A stretch of DNA of 64,000 bases, taken from assembly GCF_000715205.1 (NCBI RefSeq), contig NZ_JOTP01000005.1:163689-227688 (forward strand), read 5' to 3'. Below the pieces are notes generated by a model. The model saw nothing but the letters and a program-made list of their open reading frames with translations. It was not told the DNA's origin and ran no database searches. This DNA is from Bacillus zhangzhouensis. Lineage in GTDB: Bacteria; Bacillota; Bacilli; Bacillales; Bacillaceae. The translations under genes and the position numbers were made by a program. Below are positions 17,815 to 27,428 of the stretch, piece by piece. Positions within the stretch are counted from its first letter, which is position 1, and each line of letters begins with the position of its first letter.

Positions 17815-19143
17815 CTATACACGCCTTGCAGCTTGCTGAAGCGGGTCCCATACACTGTTAAAAGGCGGTGCATAGCTAATATCTAAATCTTCAAGGTCTG
17901 TCATGGTCAGCTTTTGGTAAAGGGCAGCTGCCATGACATCGATTCGTTTATCTACACCGTCTTTACCGATGATTTGGGCACCAAGCAAGGTGTGGTCATC
18001 ACTTCTGTAAATCAGTTTTACTTTCATTTTCTGCGCATCTGGGTAATATCCAGCGTGATCAGTACTGTCAATGGTGATGGTGGAGAATGGGATGTCCGCT
18101 TCTTCTGCTTCTTTCTCTGATAAACCTGTTCGTCCCGCTGTCACGTCCATAAATTTCATCACCGCTGTTCCGGTCACGCCTTGAAACGCCCGGTTTGTCC
18201 CCGTCATATGAAAGCCTGCGATTCTCCCTTGTTTATTCGCTGTCGTGCCAAGTGGAATATAATCCAGTGCTTTTTTTATGCGGTGATAGGTCGCTGCGCA
18301 ATCCCCGGCAGCATAGATGTCTTTTACATTGGTCTGCATGTATTCATTCACCGCAATTGCCCCATTTTGAAGCCGCTTGATCCCCGTGCTGTCTAAAAAG
18401 GCTGTTTGCGGAGTGACACCGATGGCGATGATGACCATATCCGTTTCAATGGTTTGTTTGTCTGTGTGAACAGCTGTTACATGTGTCTGGCCCTCTAATG
18501 TCTGTACGGTTTCTCCAAGCACCACATGAATACCTTGATCGTCCGCTTCTTCTTTAAGATATCTTGCCATATCGGGGTCAAAGCCTGGACCAAGTGTTTC
18601 CCCTCGTTGAATGATATGAACGTCTTTTCCTAGCGCTTTTATATTTTCTGCCATTTCTAAGCCGATATATCCTCCGCCGATGATGGTGACATGTGTGACG
18701 TCTTTTTTTAAATGGTCTAAAATGGACAGCGCATGCGGGATTGTTTTTAATACGTGTACGCCTTTTAATGGCTGGCTATCTAAATCCAGTGTAACGGGGC
18801 TGGCTCCTGTCGCAATTAACAGACGGTCATACGTTTCTGTAAATGGTTCTTTTGTTTTGGTGTGAACCCCTGACACCGTTTTTTGCTCTGGATCAATAGA
18901 GGTCACTTCGTGTAAGCATCTGGCGTCAATTCCATATTTGTCGCGAAAGGTTTCAGCGCTGCGTGCGATGAGCTTTCTGTGATGATCAATGAGACCGCCG
19001 ATCAAGTAGGGGAGTCCGCACTGCCCATATGAGAAAATCTCTCCTTTTTCAAAAGCAACAATGTGTGCGTCTGGATCCTCTCTATATATTTGCATAGCGC
19101 AGCTCATTCCTGCTGCATCTCCGCCAATCATCACATATTTCAT
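17815..19143 (-). CDS. CoA-disulfide-reductase-like flavoprotein
   Basis: A 442-residue FAD/NAD(P)H enzyme with FAD motif GGDAAGMSCA at the N-terminus, a second Rossmann motif GGGYIGLEMAENIK and the FAD-closing YAAGDCA. A single redox cysteine lies in SYGQCGLPY (Cys43), as in CoA-disulfide reductase and NADH oxidase/peroxidase, rather than a CxxxxC pair. The dimerisation domain ends with YAPPFNSVWDP, where CoA-disulfide reductases keep a catalytic tyrosine. The likely substrate is a CoA or other low-molecular-weight disulfide. It sits between yqjQ and coaA. Confidence 0.82.
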   Translation of the reverse strand: MKYVMIGGDAAGMSCAMQIYREDPDAHIVAFEKGEIFSYGQCGLPYLIGGLIDHHRKLIARSAETFRDKYGIDARCLHEVTSIDPEQKTVSGVHTKTKEPFTETYDRLLIATGASPVTLDLDSQPLKGVHVLKTIPHALSILDHLKKDVTHVTIIGGGYIGLEMAENIKALGKDVHIIQRGETLGPGFDPDMARYLKEEADDQGIHVVLGETVQTLEGQTHVTAVHTDKQTIETDMVIIAIGVTPQTAFLDSTGIKRLQNGAIAVNEYMQTNVKDIYAAGDCAATYHRIKKALDYIPLGTTANKQGRIAGFHMTGTNRAFQGVTGTAVMKFMDVTAGRTGLSEKEAEEADIPFSTITIDSTDHAGYYPDAQKMKVKLIYRSDDHTLLGAQIIGKDGVDKRIDVMAAALYQKLTMTDLEDLDISYAPPFNSVWDPLQQAARRV

Positions 19144-19331
19144 TTGGTGTGCTCCCTTCTATCTATCAAACTGAATACTCTTATTTACCCTCATTTTCCT
19201 TTTTTTAATGCTTTTTTTTCGCAAAAGAAGCAAACTTTAGTTGAAAAATAAAGACAGCGCCTTCATTTTAGGCTACAATCGGATTATCGTCTTTTTGGTT
19301 ACGAGTTTAGTGAAGGTTGGTGGGAAAGACT

Positions 19332-20291
19332 TTGAGCGACGAACGACTAGATTTTAATACACTATATACACGCCATACGAGAGAGGCCTGGGCAGCTCTT
19401 GGGGAATATATGCCGGTATCTGTTTCAGAAGAGGAAGCAAGAGCGCTTCAAGGGTTAAACGACTATTTGTCGCTTGAAGAAGTTCGAGATATTTACATAC
19501 CACTCATTCGTTTTCTGACATTACATGTCTTTGCTGAAAAGCAAAAAAATCAGCATGTAAATGCTTTTTTAAACTACCCGCATCATGCCAAAATCCCCTT
19601 TTTAATTGGGATCGCAGGAAGTGTGGCTGTTGGGAAAAGCACGACTGCGCGTATTATTGAAACTCTTTTATCAAGGCTTGGAGATGGGCTGAAGGTAAGT
19701 CTTGTGACAACGGATGGCTTTTTGTATCCTCAAAAAGAGTTAAAAGATCGAGGGCTGATGGAAAAGAAAGGATTCCCGGAAAGCTATGATGTCAAAGCCC
19801 TTCTTTCTTTTTTAAATGAATTGAAATCAGGTAAACAAACTGTGCATGCCCCGGTGTATTCGCATCTTACCTATGACCGGCTTGATGGGGTGTATGAAAC
19901 AGTGGAGGATGCAGATATTGTTATCATCGAAGGGATCAATGTGCTGCAATCACCAGCGCTGGATGATCTGAAGGATGAACCGCGTGTGTTTGTATCAGAT
20001 TTCTTTGATTTTTCGATTTATGTAGACGCCGCTGAAACGCAAATTCAATCATGGTATAAAGAACGGTTCCGTTTGCTTCGAGAAACAGCCTTCCAAGACC
20101 CTGAATCCTTCTTTCATCAATACAAAGATTTGACGGATGAAGAGGCGGATCAGATGGCAAGCACGATTTGGAATACAGTGAATCGCCCTAATTTATATCA
20201 AAATATTTTACCGACAAAATATCGAGCTGATCTCATTTTGAAAAAAGGCGATCAGCATAAAGTGGAAGAGATTGCCATCCGTCGGGTATAA
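19332..20291 (+). CDS. coaA: Pantothenate kinase type I
   Basis: Phosphorylates pantothenate with ATP, the first committed step of CoA synthesis. The P-loop GIAGSVAVGKSTTAR, the TTDGFLYP block and GFPESYDVKALL are diagnostic of bacterial CoaA. Length is about 319 residues from the TTG at 19332. GTG 19320 and TTG 19317 are in-frame alternatives, and none has a perfect RBS. The neighbouring CoA-disulfide reductase makes CoA/thiol metabolism a local theme. Confidence 0.95.
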   Translation: MSDERLDFNTLYTRHTREAWAALGEYMPVSVSEEEARALQGLNDYLSLEEVRDIYIPLIRFLTLHVFAEKQKNQHVNAFLNYPHHAKIPFLIGIAGSVAVGKSTTARIIETLLSRLGDGLKVSLVTTDGFLYPQKELKDRGLMEKKGFPESYDVKALLSFLNELKSGKQTVHAPVYSHLTYDRLDGVYETVEDADIVIIEGINVLQSPALDDLKDEPRVFVSDFFDFSIYVDAAETQIQSWYKERFRLLRETAFQDPESFFHQYKDLTDEEADQMASTIWNTVNRPNLYQNILPTKYRADLILKKGDQHKVEEIAIRRV

Positions 20292-20292
20292 A

Positions 20293-20324
20293 GAAAAACC
20301 GCTCAAATCAAGAGCGGTTTTTTT
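20293..20324. terminator. Bidirectional terminator, coaA / MFS gene
   Basis: AAAAACCGCTC pairs with GAGCGGTTTTT; it overlaps the stop of the convergent MFS gene. Confidence 0.85.
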
Positions 20325-21558
20325 AATGACCTCCACTTACTTTAACAGCCACGGCAGCCGCCGATCGTTTTTTCAGGCGGTAGTATCCAATGAGTAAGAA
20401 CGGTACACCTGCAATCGTGACGATAGACAGCACTGAAAAAATAGAAAGGGGATGGGCTGCGCCAAAATAGTCAATACACACGCCACCGACAAAGGGTCCG
20501 ACGACACTGCCGAGCTGAGAAAATCCCATTGCGCCAAAGTATGATCCCTTCACTTCAGGCTTTGCAATATTGTCTACAAAAAGATCCATCATCGCAAACA
20601 GCAGCACTTCACCAATCGTAAACACGACAATGATGAAAGCCAGCATGCCAAGACTTTGTGAAAAAGCAATGGCAAACAAACTGCCTGCAAGAAGAACATT
20701 CCCAGTAGTTAACGACAAAATGGTCGAGTAGCGCTTAGCGATCATAATCAGCGGGTATTGCACGACAATGACCACTACTGCGTTTAAAGATAAAAGATAC
20801 CCAAACAGTTTGGGTCCATCCTCAATCATAGGGGATGCCGATAAATATTGAGGCAGCGTAGAGCTAAGATGTGAATAGCCGAACGAACATAACGTAACGC
20901 CAATAAGGATAATGCTAAAGACCGTATCTTTTTGGATAATGGAAAGGGCTTTTTTGACGCTGATTTGTTTGGTGTTTTCTGGTGCAGCAACTGGATGTTT
21001 CTGAAATTGCCATGCCAGTGTTAATCCGTATAAAAAATAAATCAAGGCAGCGACGAGAAATGGAAAGGTTGTTTTCGATGACCCGAGATATAAGCCAAGC
21101 AGCGGTCCGAAGATCACACCAATGTTAATGGCCGTATACCGTAAATTAAAAACAAACAACCGAATGCTTGACGGGGTAACATCTGATAAGAGCGCCTTAG
21201 ATGTTGGTTCAAACAGTGCCCGGCACAGCCCGTTTAAAGCATTCATCATAAAGAAGACCCAAATGGCATCTGCAAACGCAAAACCAACAAAGACAAGTGT
21301 CCAACCGAAGATGGATAGAAGCATCACCTTTTTTCTGCCGATTCGGTCAGAAACATAACCACCGTAAAAACTCGCAACGATCCCAATAAGAGAGCTAACG
21401 GCAATGATTAATCCAGCTGAAGAGGCTGAGGCGCCTTTGACTTGCGTCAAATAAACAGCTAAAAAGGGAATGCTCATGGACGTCGCCATTCGGCCAAATA
21501 TCGTACCGATGATGATTGTCCAACTAAGTGGATGTAAAGTACGTAAGTTATTTTTCAT
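20323..21558 (-). CDS. yqjV: MFS transporter YqjV
   Basis: A 411-residue MFS permease with about 12 hydrophobic segments and the loop 2-3 motif GGYVSDRIGRKKVM. The ATG at 21558 follows GGGGAGAAACAGC and gives the length of B. subtilis YqjV; the frame extends 14 codons further without support. Substrate unknown; drug or sugar efflux is typical of the DHA1 group. Confidence 0.8.
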   Translation of the reverse strand: MKNNLRTLHPLSWTIIIGTIFGRMATSMSIPFLAVYLTQVKGASASSAGLIIAVSSLIGIVASFYGGYVSDRIGRKKVMLLSIFGWTLVFVGFAFADAIWVFFMMNALNGLCRALFEPTSKALLSDVTPSSIRLFVFNLRYTAINIGVIFGPLLGLYLGSSKTTFPFLVAALIYFLYGLTLAWQFQKHPVAAPENTKQISVKKALSIIQKDTVFSIILIGVTLCSFGYSHLSSTLPQYLSASPMIEDGPKLFGYLLSLNAVVVIVVQYPLIMIAKRYSTILSLTTGNVLLAGSLFAIAFSQSLGMLAFIIVVFTIGEVLLFAMMDLFVDNIAKPEVKGSYFGAMGFSQLGSVVGPFVGGVCIDYFGAAHPLSIFSVLSIVTIAGVPFLLIGYYRLKKRSAAAVAVKVSGGH

Positions 21559-21651
21559 GCTGTTTCTCCCCTGAGTTTGTAAGATGTTCCAATCATACAT
21601 GAAAAATTGTGCAAATTAAATACACAATTTGATGGAGGAGAGATCCGCCAT

Positions 21652-21855
21652 ATGGCAGAGAAGTTTGAACCGGTCGCGAATTCGGAGAGCATGTTTTTTG
21701 CTGACGATGTATTTGAGGCCTTGATGGGTATTGATTTTTCAACAAAAGGAAGCGGATGGCTTTCCGCTGATTCACACTGTCATTTGACGACAATCAATCG
21801 AGATCAATGGCGACAATTTGCTGCAAGGACAGGTTTAAAACATCTTCATCATTGA
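21652..21855 (+). CDS. yqzH: Small protein, possibly YqzH
   Basis: A 67-residue protein starting MAEKFEPVANSESMFFADD, with ATG after GGAGGAGAGATCC. It has no membrane segment and no motif I can name. Size and place between yqjV and yqjX fit yqzH of B. subtilis, but this is from position only. The 3' end overlaps the end of yqjX on the opposite strand by 62 bp, which is unusual and leaves some doubt that the whole frame is used. Confidence 0.45.
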   Translation: MAEKFEPVANSESMFFADDVFEALMGIDFSTKGSGWLSADSHCHLTTINRDQWRQFAARTGLKHLHH

Positions 21856-22138
21856 CGATTTTCATGCGCTGCGTTTCATAATGAATGGCTTTGACCCAGC
21901 CCCAAAACTGCTCTTTCACACCTGAAGAGACATACGTCATGCAAATGGCGCGATCCTCGGTAATCGACTGTGTGATCAAAAAATTCATTTCCTCTAGCTG
22001 ATCGGTGCTCAGCGGGGGAGGTGTATATTCTTTTTTCTTCCGTTTTTGAGCAAGAAGCTGCTCCCGGTGCTCTGGCAGCATCATTCGGCTTGATTCCCAC
22101 ATGATGTTGTATCCAGGTGTTAATTTATTGGGATTCAT
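21794..22138 (-). CDS. yqjX: YolD-like protein YqjX
   Basis: A 114-residue YolD-family protein with the LPEHREQLL helix and the C-terminal GWVKAIHYETQRMKIVNDEDVLNLSLQQIVAID block. YolD proteins accompany Y-family polymerases (UmuD-like role proposed). It begins 15 nt after polYB with GGAGG upstream, so it is the second gene of the LexA-controlled unit. Confidence 0.87.
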   Translation of the reverse strand: MNPNKLTPGYNIMWESSRMMLPEHREQLLAQKRKKKEYTPPPLSTDQLEEMNFLITQSITEDRAICMTYVSSGVKEQFWGWVKAIHYETQRMKIVNDEDVLNLSLQQIVAIDLD

Positions 22139-22153
22139 GGTTATTTGCCTCCG

Positions 22154-23386
22154 TTATTTGTAATGTCCGCCAATTTTTTCGGCGCGGTGATATGCCTGCC
22201 CTGCGCTTGTGAGTGACGAAGCGTGCAGTAATGCGGCAGGACCATACTTCATATGAATCGCATCGAATACTTTGCTGAGTTTGTCTTTCTTAACATGGTG
22301 ATCAAATAAAGTCAGCTGATATTGGCTGTCAGACTGCAGCTGTGAGAGAGTAATGCCCACACTGCGAATGGGCTGACCATCCCAGTGCTTCTGGCATAGC
22401 TGAATGGCTGCCTTTGCAATATCTGTGCCGTACTGTGTGGGTGAATGAAGCTTGATTTGTCTATGAAATCCTGTCGGATGTGAAAAGTCAGCGCCTCTCA
22501 CGCCGACAGACACCGTTTGCCCAAGATAATGCTTAAAACGTGCACGCCTTGCCACTTCTTCACTCAATTCAAGAAGGGCAACTTTGATGTCCTCAAAAGA
22601 CGCATAATCATGGGGAAGGGTCATATGATGCCCAACGGCTTTTTGCTGATCATGTGTGTGAACGGTGACCGGTGAGGGATCGAGCCCTAAAGCTGTTCGC
22701 TGCAAAAGCTCCCCATTGATTCCCCAGCGTTTTTGTAGCCGATCTAATGGATAAGTAGCAAGCGTCCCAATGGTACTGATGCCCATTCGTTTTAAATGAT
22801 GCTCCATTCGTTTGCCGACGCCAAATAATTTCCCGATCGGAAGCGGCCATAAATCAGCAGCAGCCCGGTCTGCACTAAGTTCATAGATGCCAGATGTGTT
22901 TTTTTTAGCGAAATGGTCACAGGCCATTTTAGCGAGTACTTTATTAGGACCGATGCCAACACGGGCGTAAATGCCAGTCTGGTTCATAATCGTTGTTTGT
23001 ATATTTTGAGCGATCTCCCGCGGAGAGCCGAGTAGTGTCAGACTGCCTGTAATATCAAGAAACTGCTCATCAATTGAATAAGGTTCGACAAGGTCTGTGT
23101 ATTGTTCAAGCAGTTCTGTAATCATGACAGAGATATCAAGATAGCGTTGCATACGTGGACGTACGACCACTGCTTCGGGACATTTTTCCTGTGCCTCCCA
23201 TAATCTTGATGCATTTTGCACGCCTCGTTTTTTAGCGAGAGGGCAGGCTGCAAGGACGACCCCGCTTCGCCGCTCTGGATCTCCTGAGACAATGAGCGGC
23301 ACATCCTCCAAATGAGGAGCCTCCACTTTTTCTACTGATGCATAAAATGACTGCATATCCACAAGCAGAATCGCTCGTTCATTCAT
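22154..23386 (-). CDS. polYB: Y-family DNA polymerase, UmuC/UvrX type (PolY2, YqjW)
   Basis: Error-prone translesion polymerase of about 410 residues. Catalytic acids lie in LLVDMQSFYASVEK (near residue 10) and YSIDEQFLDIT (near 105); a helix-hairpin-helix follows near 180 (LFGVGKRMEHHLKRMGI). The C-terminal region ends LTLFDHH, a likely beta-clamp binding motif. ATG at 23386 after AGAGGTGAAAGCA is preferred over the GTG three codons earlier. A perfect LexA-type palindrome lies 15 nt upstream, so it is DNA-damage induced with yqjX. Confidence 0.92.
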   Translation of the reverse strand: MNERAILLVDMQSFYASVEKVEAPHLEDVPLIVSGDPERRSGVVLAACPLAKKRGVQNASRLWEAQEKCPEAVVVRPRMQRYLDISVMITELLEQYTDLVEPYSIDEQFLDITGSLTLLGSPREIAQNIQTTIMNQTGIYARVGIGPNKVLAKMACDHFAKKNTSGIYELSADRAAADLWPLPIGKLFGVGKRMEHHLKRMGISTIGTLATYPLDRLQKRWGINGELLQRTALGLDPSPVTVHTHDQQKAVGHHMTLPHDYASFEDIKVALLELSEEVARRARFKHYLGQTVSVGVRGADFSHPTGFHRQIKLHSPTQYGTDIAKAAIQLCQKHWDGQPIRSVGITLSQLQSDSQYQLTLFDHHVKKDKLSKVFDAIHMKYGPAALLHASSLTSAGQAYHRAEKIGGHYK

Positions 23387-23400
23387 TGCTTTCACCTCTT

Positions 23401-23414
23401 AGAACATATGTTCT
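23401..23414 (-). promoter_or_regulatory. LexA operator (SOS box) of polYB-yqjX
   Basis: AGAACATATGTTCT is a perfect palindrome with GAAC-N4-GTTC, the Bacillus LexA core. Confidence 0.85.
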
Positions 23415-23481
23415 ATTGTAACCGTCAGAAGGCGAAATTGATACTGGTAAATCATTCAAAGAAGAGAGTGTAGATCCATAC

Positions 23482-23510
23482 AAAAAAGACGAAGTGTCTC
23501 CCACTTCGTC
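23482..23510 (-). terminator. Terminator of the YfmQ-like gene
   Basis: GACGAAGTG and CACTTCGTC form a perfect stem; the minus strand then reads TTTTTT. Confidence 0.8.
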
Positions 23511-23536
23511 TAATCTAATGAAAAATGAGCGTATTT

Positions 23537-24001
23537 TTAAGCGTGTGCCATGTTGTGGGATGTTTGGAGCGGTTCAGAACGCAAACGATAAGCCGTCAGC
23601 TTTTTCTTTGGCTTATGTGTAAACTGCCGCACCACATCCACGTGGTCATCGTAATGAAACAGATAAAGGGTTACATCCTGCTTGCCAATCTTTGTTTGCA
23701 TTGTAAGCGGAGCTGGCCCTTCCTTTGGATGAAGAAAACGCTCCTCATCACCAGGATAAATATAATAGCGTTCAATAAAGATCGCATCATTAAAATGTTG
23801 AATGATTTTCGATTTTTGCTGATCATCGAGCGGACGACCTTGAAAAGTCATATTTGTTTGATCACTTGTTACTTTTGCATGCACCGCATAACGACTAAAA
23901 AGGCGTTCAACAACACCTGAAGGAAGCGAAGTGACAAGCAACTTTAATAGACTAAACACAACAAGCGAAGTAACAATCCAAACCAATATCATCATCTCCA
24001 A
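23537..24001 (-). CDS. YfmQ-family protein with N-terminal membrane anchor
   Basis: About 154 residues: one hydrophobic segment (about 5-27, ILVWIVTSLVVFSLLKLLV), then a soluble domain. It resembles B. subtilis YfmQ, function unknown. The start could be the TTG at 24001 or the ATG codons at 23995 and 23992; none has a strong ribosome binding site. The upstream 270 bp (24002-24270) show no gene or clear regulatory site. Confidence 0.6.
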   Translation of the reverse strand: MEMMILVWIVTSLVVFSLLKLLVTSLPSGVVERLFSRYAVHAKVTSDQTNMTFQGRPLDDQQKSKIIQHFNDAIFIERYYIYPGDEERFLHPKEGPAPLTMQTKIGKQDVTLYLFHYDDHVDVVRQFTHKPKKKLTAYRLRSEPLQTSHNMAHA

Positions 24002-24270
24002 TAAACATTTGTTACATTTCCTATATGAACCATCTTAACATAACAAAAGAATAAAACTTTCACACAAAAAGTGAACTTTATGAAATAAGTGTGAAGATTT
24101 AAAAGAAGATGGCGGATGAAGCACGAAAAACCAGTAAAGTTGAAATGAAAAAAGGCTGACATGTGATCTTTACAAACAGTTAATCGGACAGGTAGACTAT
24201 TGAAACAACAGCTTTTTTGTGAAAAAAGAGAGACCGATTAAAGCCGAAATTGAAAAGGGGCGAGGCTGTA

Positions 24271-24750
24271 ATGATACGTCAAGTGAAGCCATCAGATTTT
24301 TACGCCGTCACATCCGTCATTCAAAGCTGGTGGGGAGGCAGAGATTTGTGTGCAAAATTGCCAAAGCTATTTTTTGAACATTTTCAGCAAACAAGTTTTG
24401 TCGTCGTTGAAAAAGGAGAACTGATCGGCTTTTTAGTCGGTTTTCTATCGCAATCTCATTCAGATGAAGCCTACATTCATTTTGTAGGTGTACATCCAGA
24501 TCATCGGAAATTAAAGATAGGAAAAATCCTGTATCAAGCCTTTTATGATGTGGCAAAACAGGAAGGAAGAACAACCGTTAAAGCGGTAACAGCACCTGTA
24601 AATAAAGTATCGATTGCCTATCATGCAAAATTGGGCTTTCAAATTGAAAAAGGGGATAAAACTGTAGAAGGAATCTCTGTGTTTTCAGACTATGATGGAA
24701 TAAATGAAGATCGTGTTTTATTTGTGAAAAAGTTAGAGGCAACGCAATGA
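24271..24750 (+). CDS. yqjY: GNAT N-acetyltransferase YqjY
   Basis: A 159-residue GNAT enzyme with acetyl-CoA binding segment [20 protein letters not shown], where the usual R/Q-x-x-G-x-G/A is partly changed (HRKLKIGK). ATG at 24271 after AAAGGGGCGAGG. It overlaps the next gene by ATGA, so the two acetyltransferase genes are coupled as in B. subtilis yqjY-yqkA. Substrate unknown. Confidence 0.78.
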   Translation: MIRQVKPSDFYAVTSVIQSWWGGRDLCAKLPKLFFEHFQQTSFVVVEKGELIGFLVGFLSQSHSDEAYIHFVGVHPDHRKLKIGKILYQAFYDVAKQEGRTTVKAVTAPVNKVSIAYHAKLGFQIEKGDKTVEGISVFSDYDGINEDRVLFVKKLEATQ

Positions 24751-25721
24751 TTGTCAATTTAGATCAAACAATAGGAGAGGTAGCAAAGCAGATCTTACAT
24801 ATTCAACTAGCTGCATATCAGCAAGAAGCTGAACAAATTGGCTATGCCGATCTTCCGCCATTAAAAGAGACCATTCAAGATGTAATGAAAGCAAAAGAGC
24901 AATTTATTGGTTTTGAGCAAAAGGAAATCTTACTAGGTGTTGCCTCTTATGAAGAGCAGAAAGATTATTTGATCATTAGTCGATTGGCTGTGCATCCAAA
25001 AGCGCTAAAGCAGGGTATTGGAACAAGACTTATGTCTACAATTATGGAGAAAAATGTCCCTATAGAACTGACCACAGGGCAAAAAAACACCCCTGCAAAA
25101 AGGCTATACAAAAAGCTGGGATTTTTTGAAACAAATGTGATTCATGTTGCAAAAGAGCTCACCTTATCAAAAATGAAATGGACACCGAGGCGAAAGGTTG
25201 AGGTTGTCGAATTCAAAAAAGAGTGGCATGAAGAATTCCATCAAGAAAAGCAGCGACTCAAGCAAATTATTCAAAATAGCTGGATAGAAGGACATCATAT
25301 TGGTAGTACGTCAGTTGAAGGACTTGTTGCCAAACCAATTATTGATATCTTAATAGAAGTAAGTCATATAAAAGAGATCGATAGAAAAAGAGAGAGCTTT
25401 GAACATCTCGGATATCAAGCGCTAGGTGAAAATGGCATAAAAGGGAGACGTTTTTTTCAAAAGGGTGGCTTGAATCGTACCCATCATGTCCATGTTTATG
25501 AGAGAAATCATCCTGATGTGAAAAGGCATTTATTGTTTCGAGATTACTTAAGGGCCCATCCAGAACGAGTTGTAGCGTATGCGTCTGTCAAGGAACAATT
25601 AGCAAATCAGTATCCGGAAGATATACAAAGCTATATGGCAGGAAAGAATGAAATCATAAAAGAAATAGAAAACGAGGCATATCGCTGGGATAGAGAAGGA
25701 AGAGAGGAAGCTCTTAAATAA
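24747..25721 (+). CDS. yqkA: GNAT-GrpB (UPF0157) fusion protein YqkA
   Basis: Two domains in 324 residues. Residues 1-145 are a GNAT fold with [20 protein letters not shown] as the acetyl-CoA loop. Residues 150-315 are a GrpB/UPF0157 domain, a nucleotidyltransferase-like fold, with [23 protein letters not shown] as its signature and a [27 protein letters not shown] block. B. subtilis YqkA has the same fusion. Coupled to yqjY by ATGA. Activity unknown. Confidence 0.82.
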   Translation: MIVNLDQTIGEVAKQILHIQLAAYQQEAEQIGYADLPPLKETIQDVMKAKEQFIGFEQKEILLGVASYEEQKDYLIISRLAVHPKALKQGIGTRLMSTIMEKNVPIELTTGQKNTPAKRLYKKLGFFETNVIHVAKELTLSKMKWTPRRKVEVVEFKKEWHEEFHQEKQRLKQIIQNSWIEGHHIGSTSVEGLVAKPIIDILIEVSHIKEIDRKRESFEHLGYQALGENGIKGRRFFQKGGLNRTHHVHVYERNHPDVKRHLLFRDYLRAHPERVVAYASVKEQLANQYPEDIQSYMAGKNEIIKEIENEAYRWDREGREEALK

Positions 25722-25734
25722 GCTACCTCTTTTC
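25703..25734 (+). terminator. Terminator at the end of yqkA
   Basis: AGAGGAAGCT pairs with AGCTACCTCT (one mismatch), then TTTT. The stem spans the yqkA stop codon. Confidence 0.55.
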
Positions 25735-25738
25735 CTCG

Positions 25739-26446
25739 TTAATTAGGAAGCTGAACATTGCCTTTTACAATATAGGCCTGTGAAGCAGCAGTAGATGGAA
25801 GAGCGGGTAATTTATCCTTTACTATGACCCCGCGGATATCTGTGATTCGAACAGGAAGAGATTTAGATCCCATATTAAATCCAAGGAAATGGTTGTAGTC
25901 TGTCTTTTCCATGTTCACCCATTGTCCATCTTTGTAATATTCCATTTTCATAATCGGATATTTATGATTGCGCACTTGAATCGCAGCCCACCACTCACTG
26001 CTACCTTCTTTTATTCTGTAAGCTACATTTCCGCTAATCGGTGCTTTTACAATTTTCCAACTAATTGGGATTTTTCCGTCTGCCATATGACCGATTTTGG
26101 CAAAGGCATTATGCGAAAGATCAAGAGCTCCTTTTGCTCCTTCTGGATATTTATCGGTTACATACACAACGGTTTTTCCTTTTGGACCCTTTACCTCAAG
26201 GTAAGCCCCTGCAAGTGCCGCATTTATCCCTTTATAGTTATAGTCATGGGGATTTAAAGCCGTAATTTTCATGTCAGATGGAATAGGATCTAATAATGCG
26301 GCGCCCCCTGAGTAACCAGATCCCGTATAAGTCGCATAGCTTTCTCGTACTTCATCAAGGACAGATGCCGCTTTCATGTTTGGCACAGCGAAACTCAACA
26401 TCAATATCAGTGCCCCGATGAAGCAGAGAGATAATCTTTTTTTCAC
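25739..26446 (-). CDS. yoaJ: Secreted expansin (EXLX1/YoaJ type)
   Basis: A 235-residue secreted protein that loosens plant or bacterial cell walls without hydrolysis. A signal peptide (1 to about 26, ending NMKAAS) is followed by a double-psi beta-barrel domain with the key aspartate in VYVTDKYPEGAKGALDLS, and a CBM63 domain with the surface aromatic pair SSEWWAAIQVRN. The length matches B. subtilis YoaJ. In B. subtilis yoaJ is elsewhere in the genome, so its place between yqkA and yqkB is a species difference. Confidence 0.9.
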   Translation of the reverse strand: MKKRLSLCFIGALILMLSFAVPNMKAASVLDEVRESYATYTGSGYSGGAALLDPIPSDMKITALNPHDYNYKGINAALAGAYLEVKGPKGKTVVYVTDKYPEGAKGALDLSHNAFAKIGHMADGKIPISWKIVKAPISGNVAYRIKEGSSEWWAAIQVRNHKYPIMKMEYYKDGQWVNMEKTDYNHFLGFNMGSKSLPVRITDIRGVIVKDKLPALPSTAASQAYIVKGNVQLPN

Positions 26447-26658
26447 GATCTAAAACCTCCTGTTTATTCCTTTAAAATTGGTAGCGTCATAAGTATAATT
26501 CTAAAAAACAAGAAGCAAAAAGAGCCAATAGATAGATATAATCCTAGTGAGAAGAGCGTGTATTTCAAAGAATATGACTTTCGGATTTAGTCGTGTGTCA
26601 TGTTTTATGGTGTTTTATGTGTTACAATGTAAGCATCAATTTAAAAAGGATGTTCGCC

Positions 26659-26985
26659 ATGTATATTCACATCACAGAACTGGCTAAAACATATATAGAA
26701 AAACAGCAAACAGGAAACGAAACTAAGGAATTACTGCTTCGCTACGATTCAGAAGGTTGTGGCTGTGCAGTGAGTGGCGTACCAATGCTTTGGTTAACAA
26801 GTGAAAGAACAGGTGAATGGGAACAACTGAATAATAGCCAACATTTAAAACTATATATACACATTGCACAGAAGGTATTCTTTGATGAGGAAATGACCAT
26901 CGATTTTAATGAAAAAGCCAATACATTGATGCTGAAAAGTCCTCAGCAAATACTCAGTCCAAGAATGGGCATACTTGTAAAGTAA
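26659..26985 (+). CDS. yqkB: HesB/IscA-like protein YqkB
   Basis: A 108-residue Fe-S-biogenesis-type fold (MYIHITELAKTYIEK start, DSEGCGCAVSGVPMLWL middle). The classical C-terminal C-x-C of A-type carriers is absent; the GCGC motif is the only cysteine pair. The ATG at 26659 lies after AAAAAGGA; the longer upstream frame is not family-like. It pairs with yqkC. Confidence 0.78.
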   Translation: MYIHITELAKTYIEKQQTGNETKELLLRYDSEGCGCAVSGVPMLWLTSERTGEWEQLNNSQHLKLYIHIAQKVFFDEEMTIDFNEKANTLMLKSPQQILSPRMGILVK

Positions 26986-26997
26986 GGTGGAAACGTA

Positions 26998-27237
26998 GTG
27001 GATCAGAAGCTTAGCGTGATACAAAACACGGCACAAAATAAAACATGGGTGTCGTTTTTAAATAACAATCATCCCTATAGCCTTTTGCACTGGTCAATAG
27101 GTGGAATGGATTCAGTGAAAAAGGACGTCTGGCTTCTTCAAGACGAAGTCACATTTAAAACGGAAGAATTTCCAACGCTCGAATTAGCTGTCAATTGGAT
27201 CAAAGAGAATATGGAACAAGTAACAGATGTCTTATAA
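26998..27237 (+). CDS. yqkC: Conserved hypothetical protein YqkC
   Basis: A 79-residue soluble protein beginning [23 protein letters not shown] start after AAGGTGG, 12 nt behind yqkB. Same size and position as B. subtilis YqkC. No motif gives a function. Confidence 0.72.
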   Translation: MDQKLSVIQNTAQNKTWVSFLNNNHPYSLLHWSIGGMDSVKKDVWLLQDEVTFKTEEFPTLELAVNWIKENMEQVTDVL

Positions 27238-27268
27238 AAAGCCCTTTGCTGAAGGGGCTTTTTTTTCT
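27236..27268 (+). terminator. Terminator of yqkB-yqkC
   Basis: AAAAAGCCCCTT-type stem (AAAAGCCC with GGGGCTTTTTTTT) directly after the yqkC stop. Confidence 0.75.
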
Positions 27269-27428
27269 GCCATCATCATCTCATCAAACAACAGGGCTGT
27301 CTAATCTAAATAAAGCTCTTTTTAAACGGCAAAAAGCAGTTTTTAACAAAAGAATCGACAAAATGAGAAAAACGGAAATGAAAAAATGATGGCTGTAAAT
27401 GCCGAAAAATAGGCAAAGGAAGCGTTTA

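Noticed and set aside
23525..23920. 131-codon frame opposite the YfmQ-like gene.
   Set aside because: No RBS, and the minus-strand gene has a membrane anchor and its own terminator.
24002..24270. An ECF-type promoter starting at TTGAAAC near 24200.
   Set aside because: No CGTC or CGTA at a suitable distance follows.
26447..26658. Possible small gene or riboswitch between the expansin gene and yqkB.
   Set aside because: No start with an RBS and no stem-loop with T run beyond ordinary promoter sequence.
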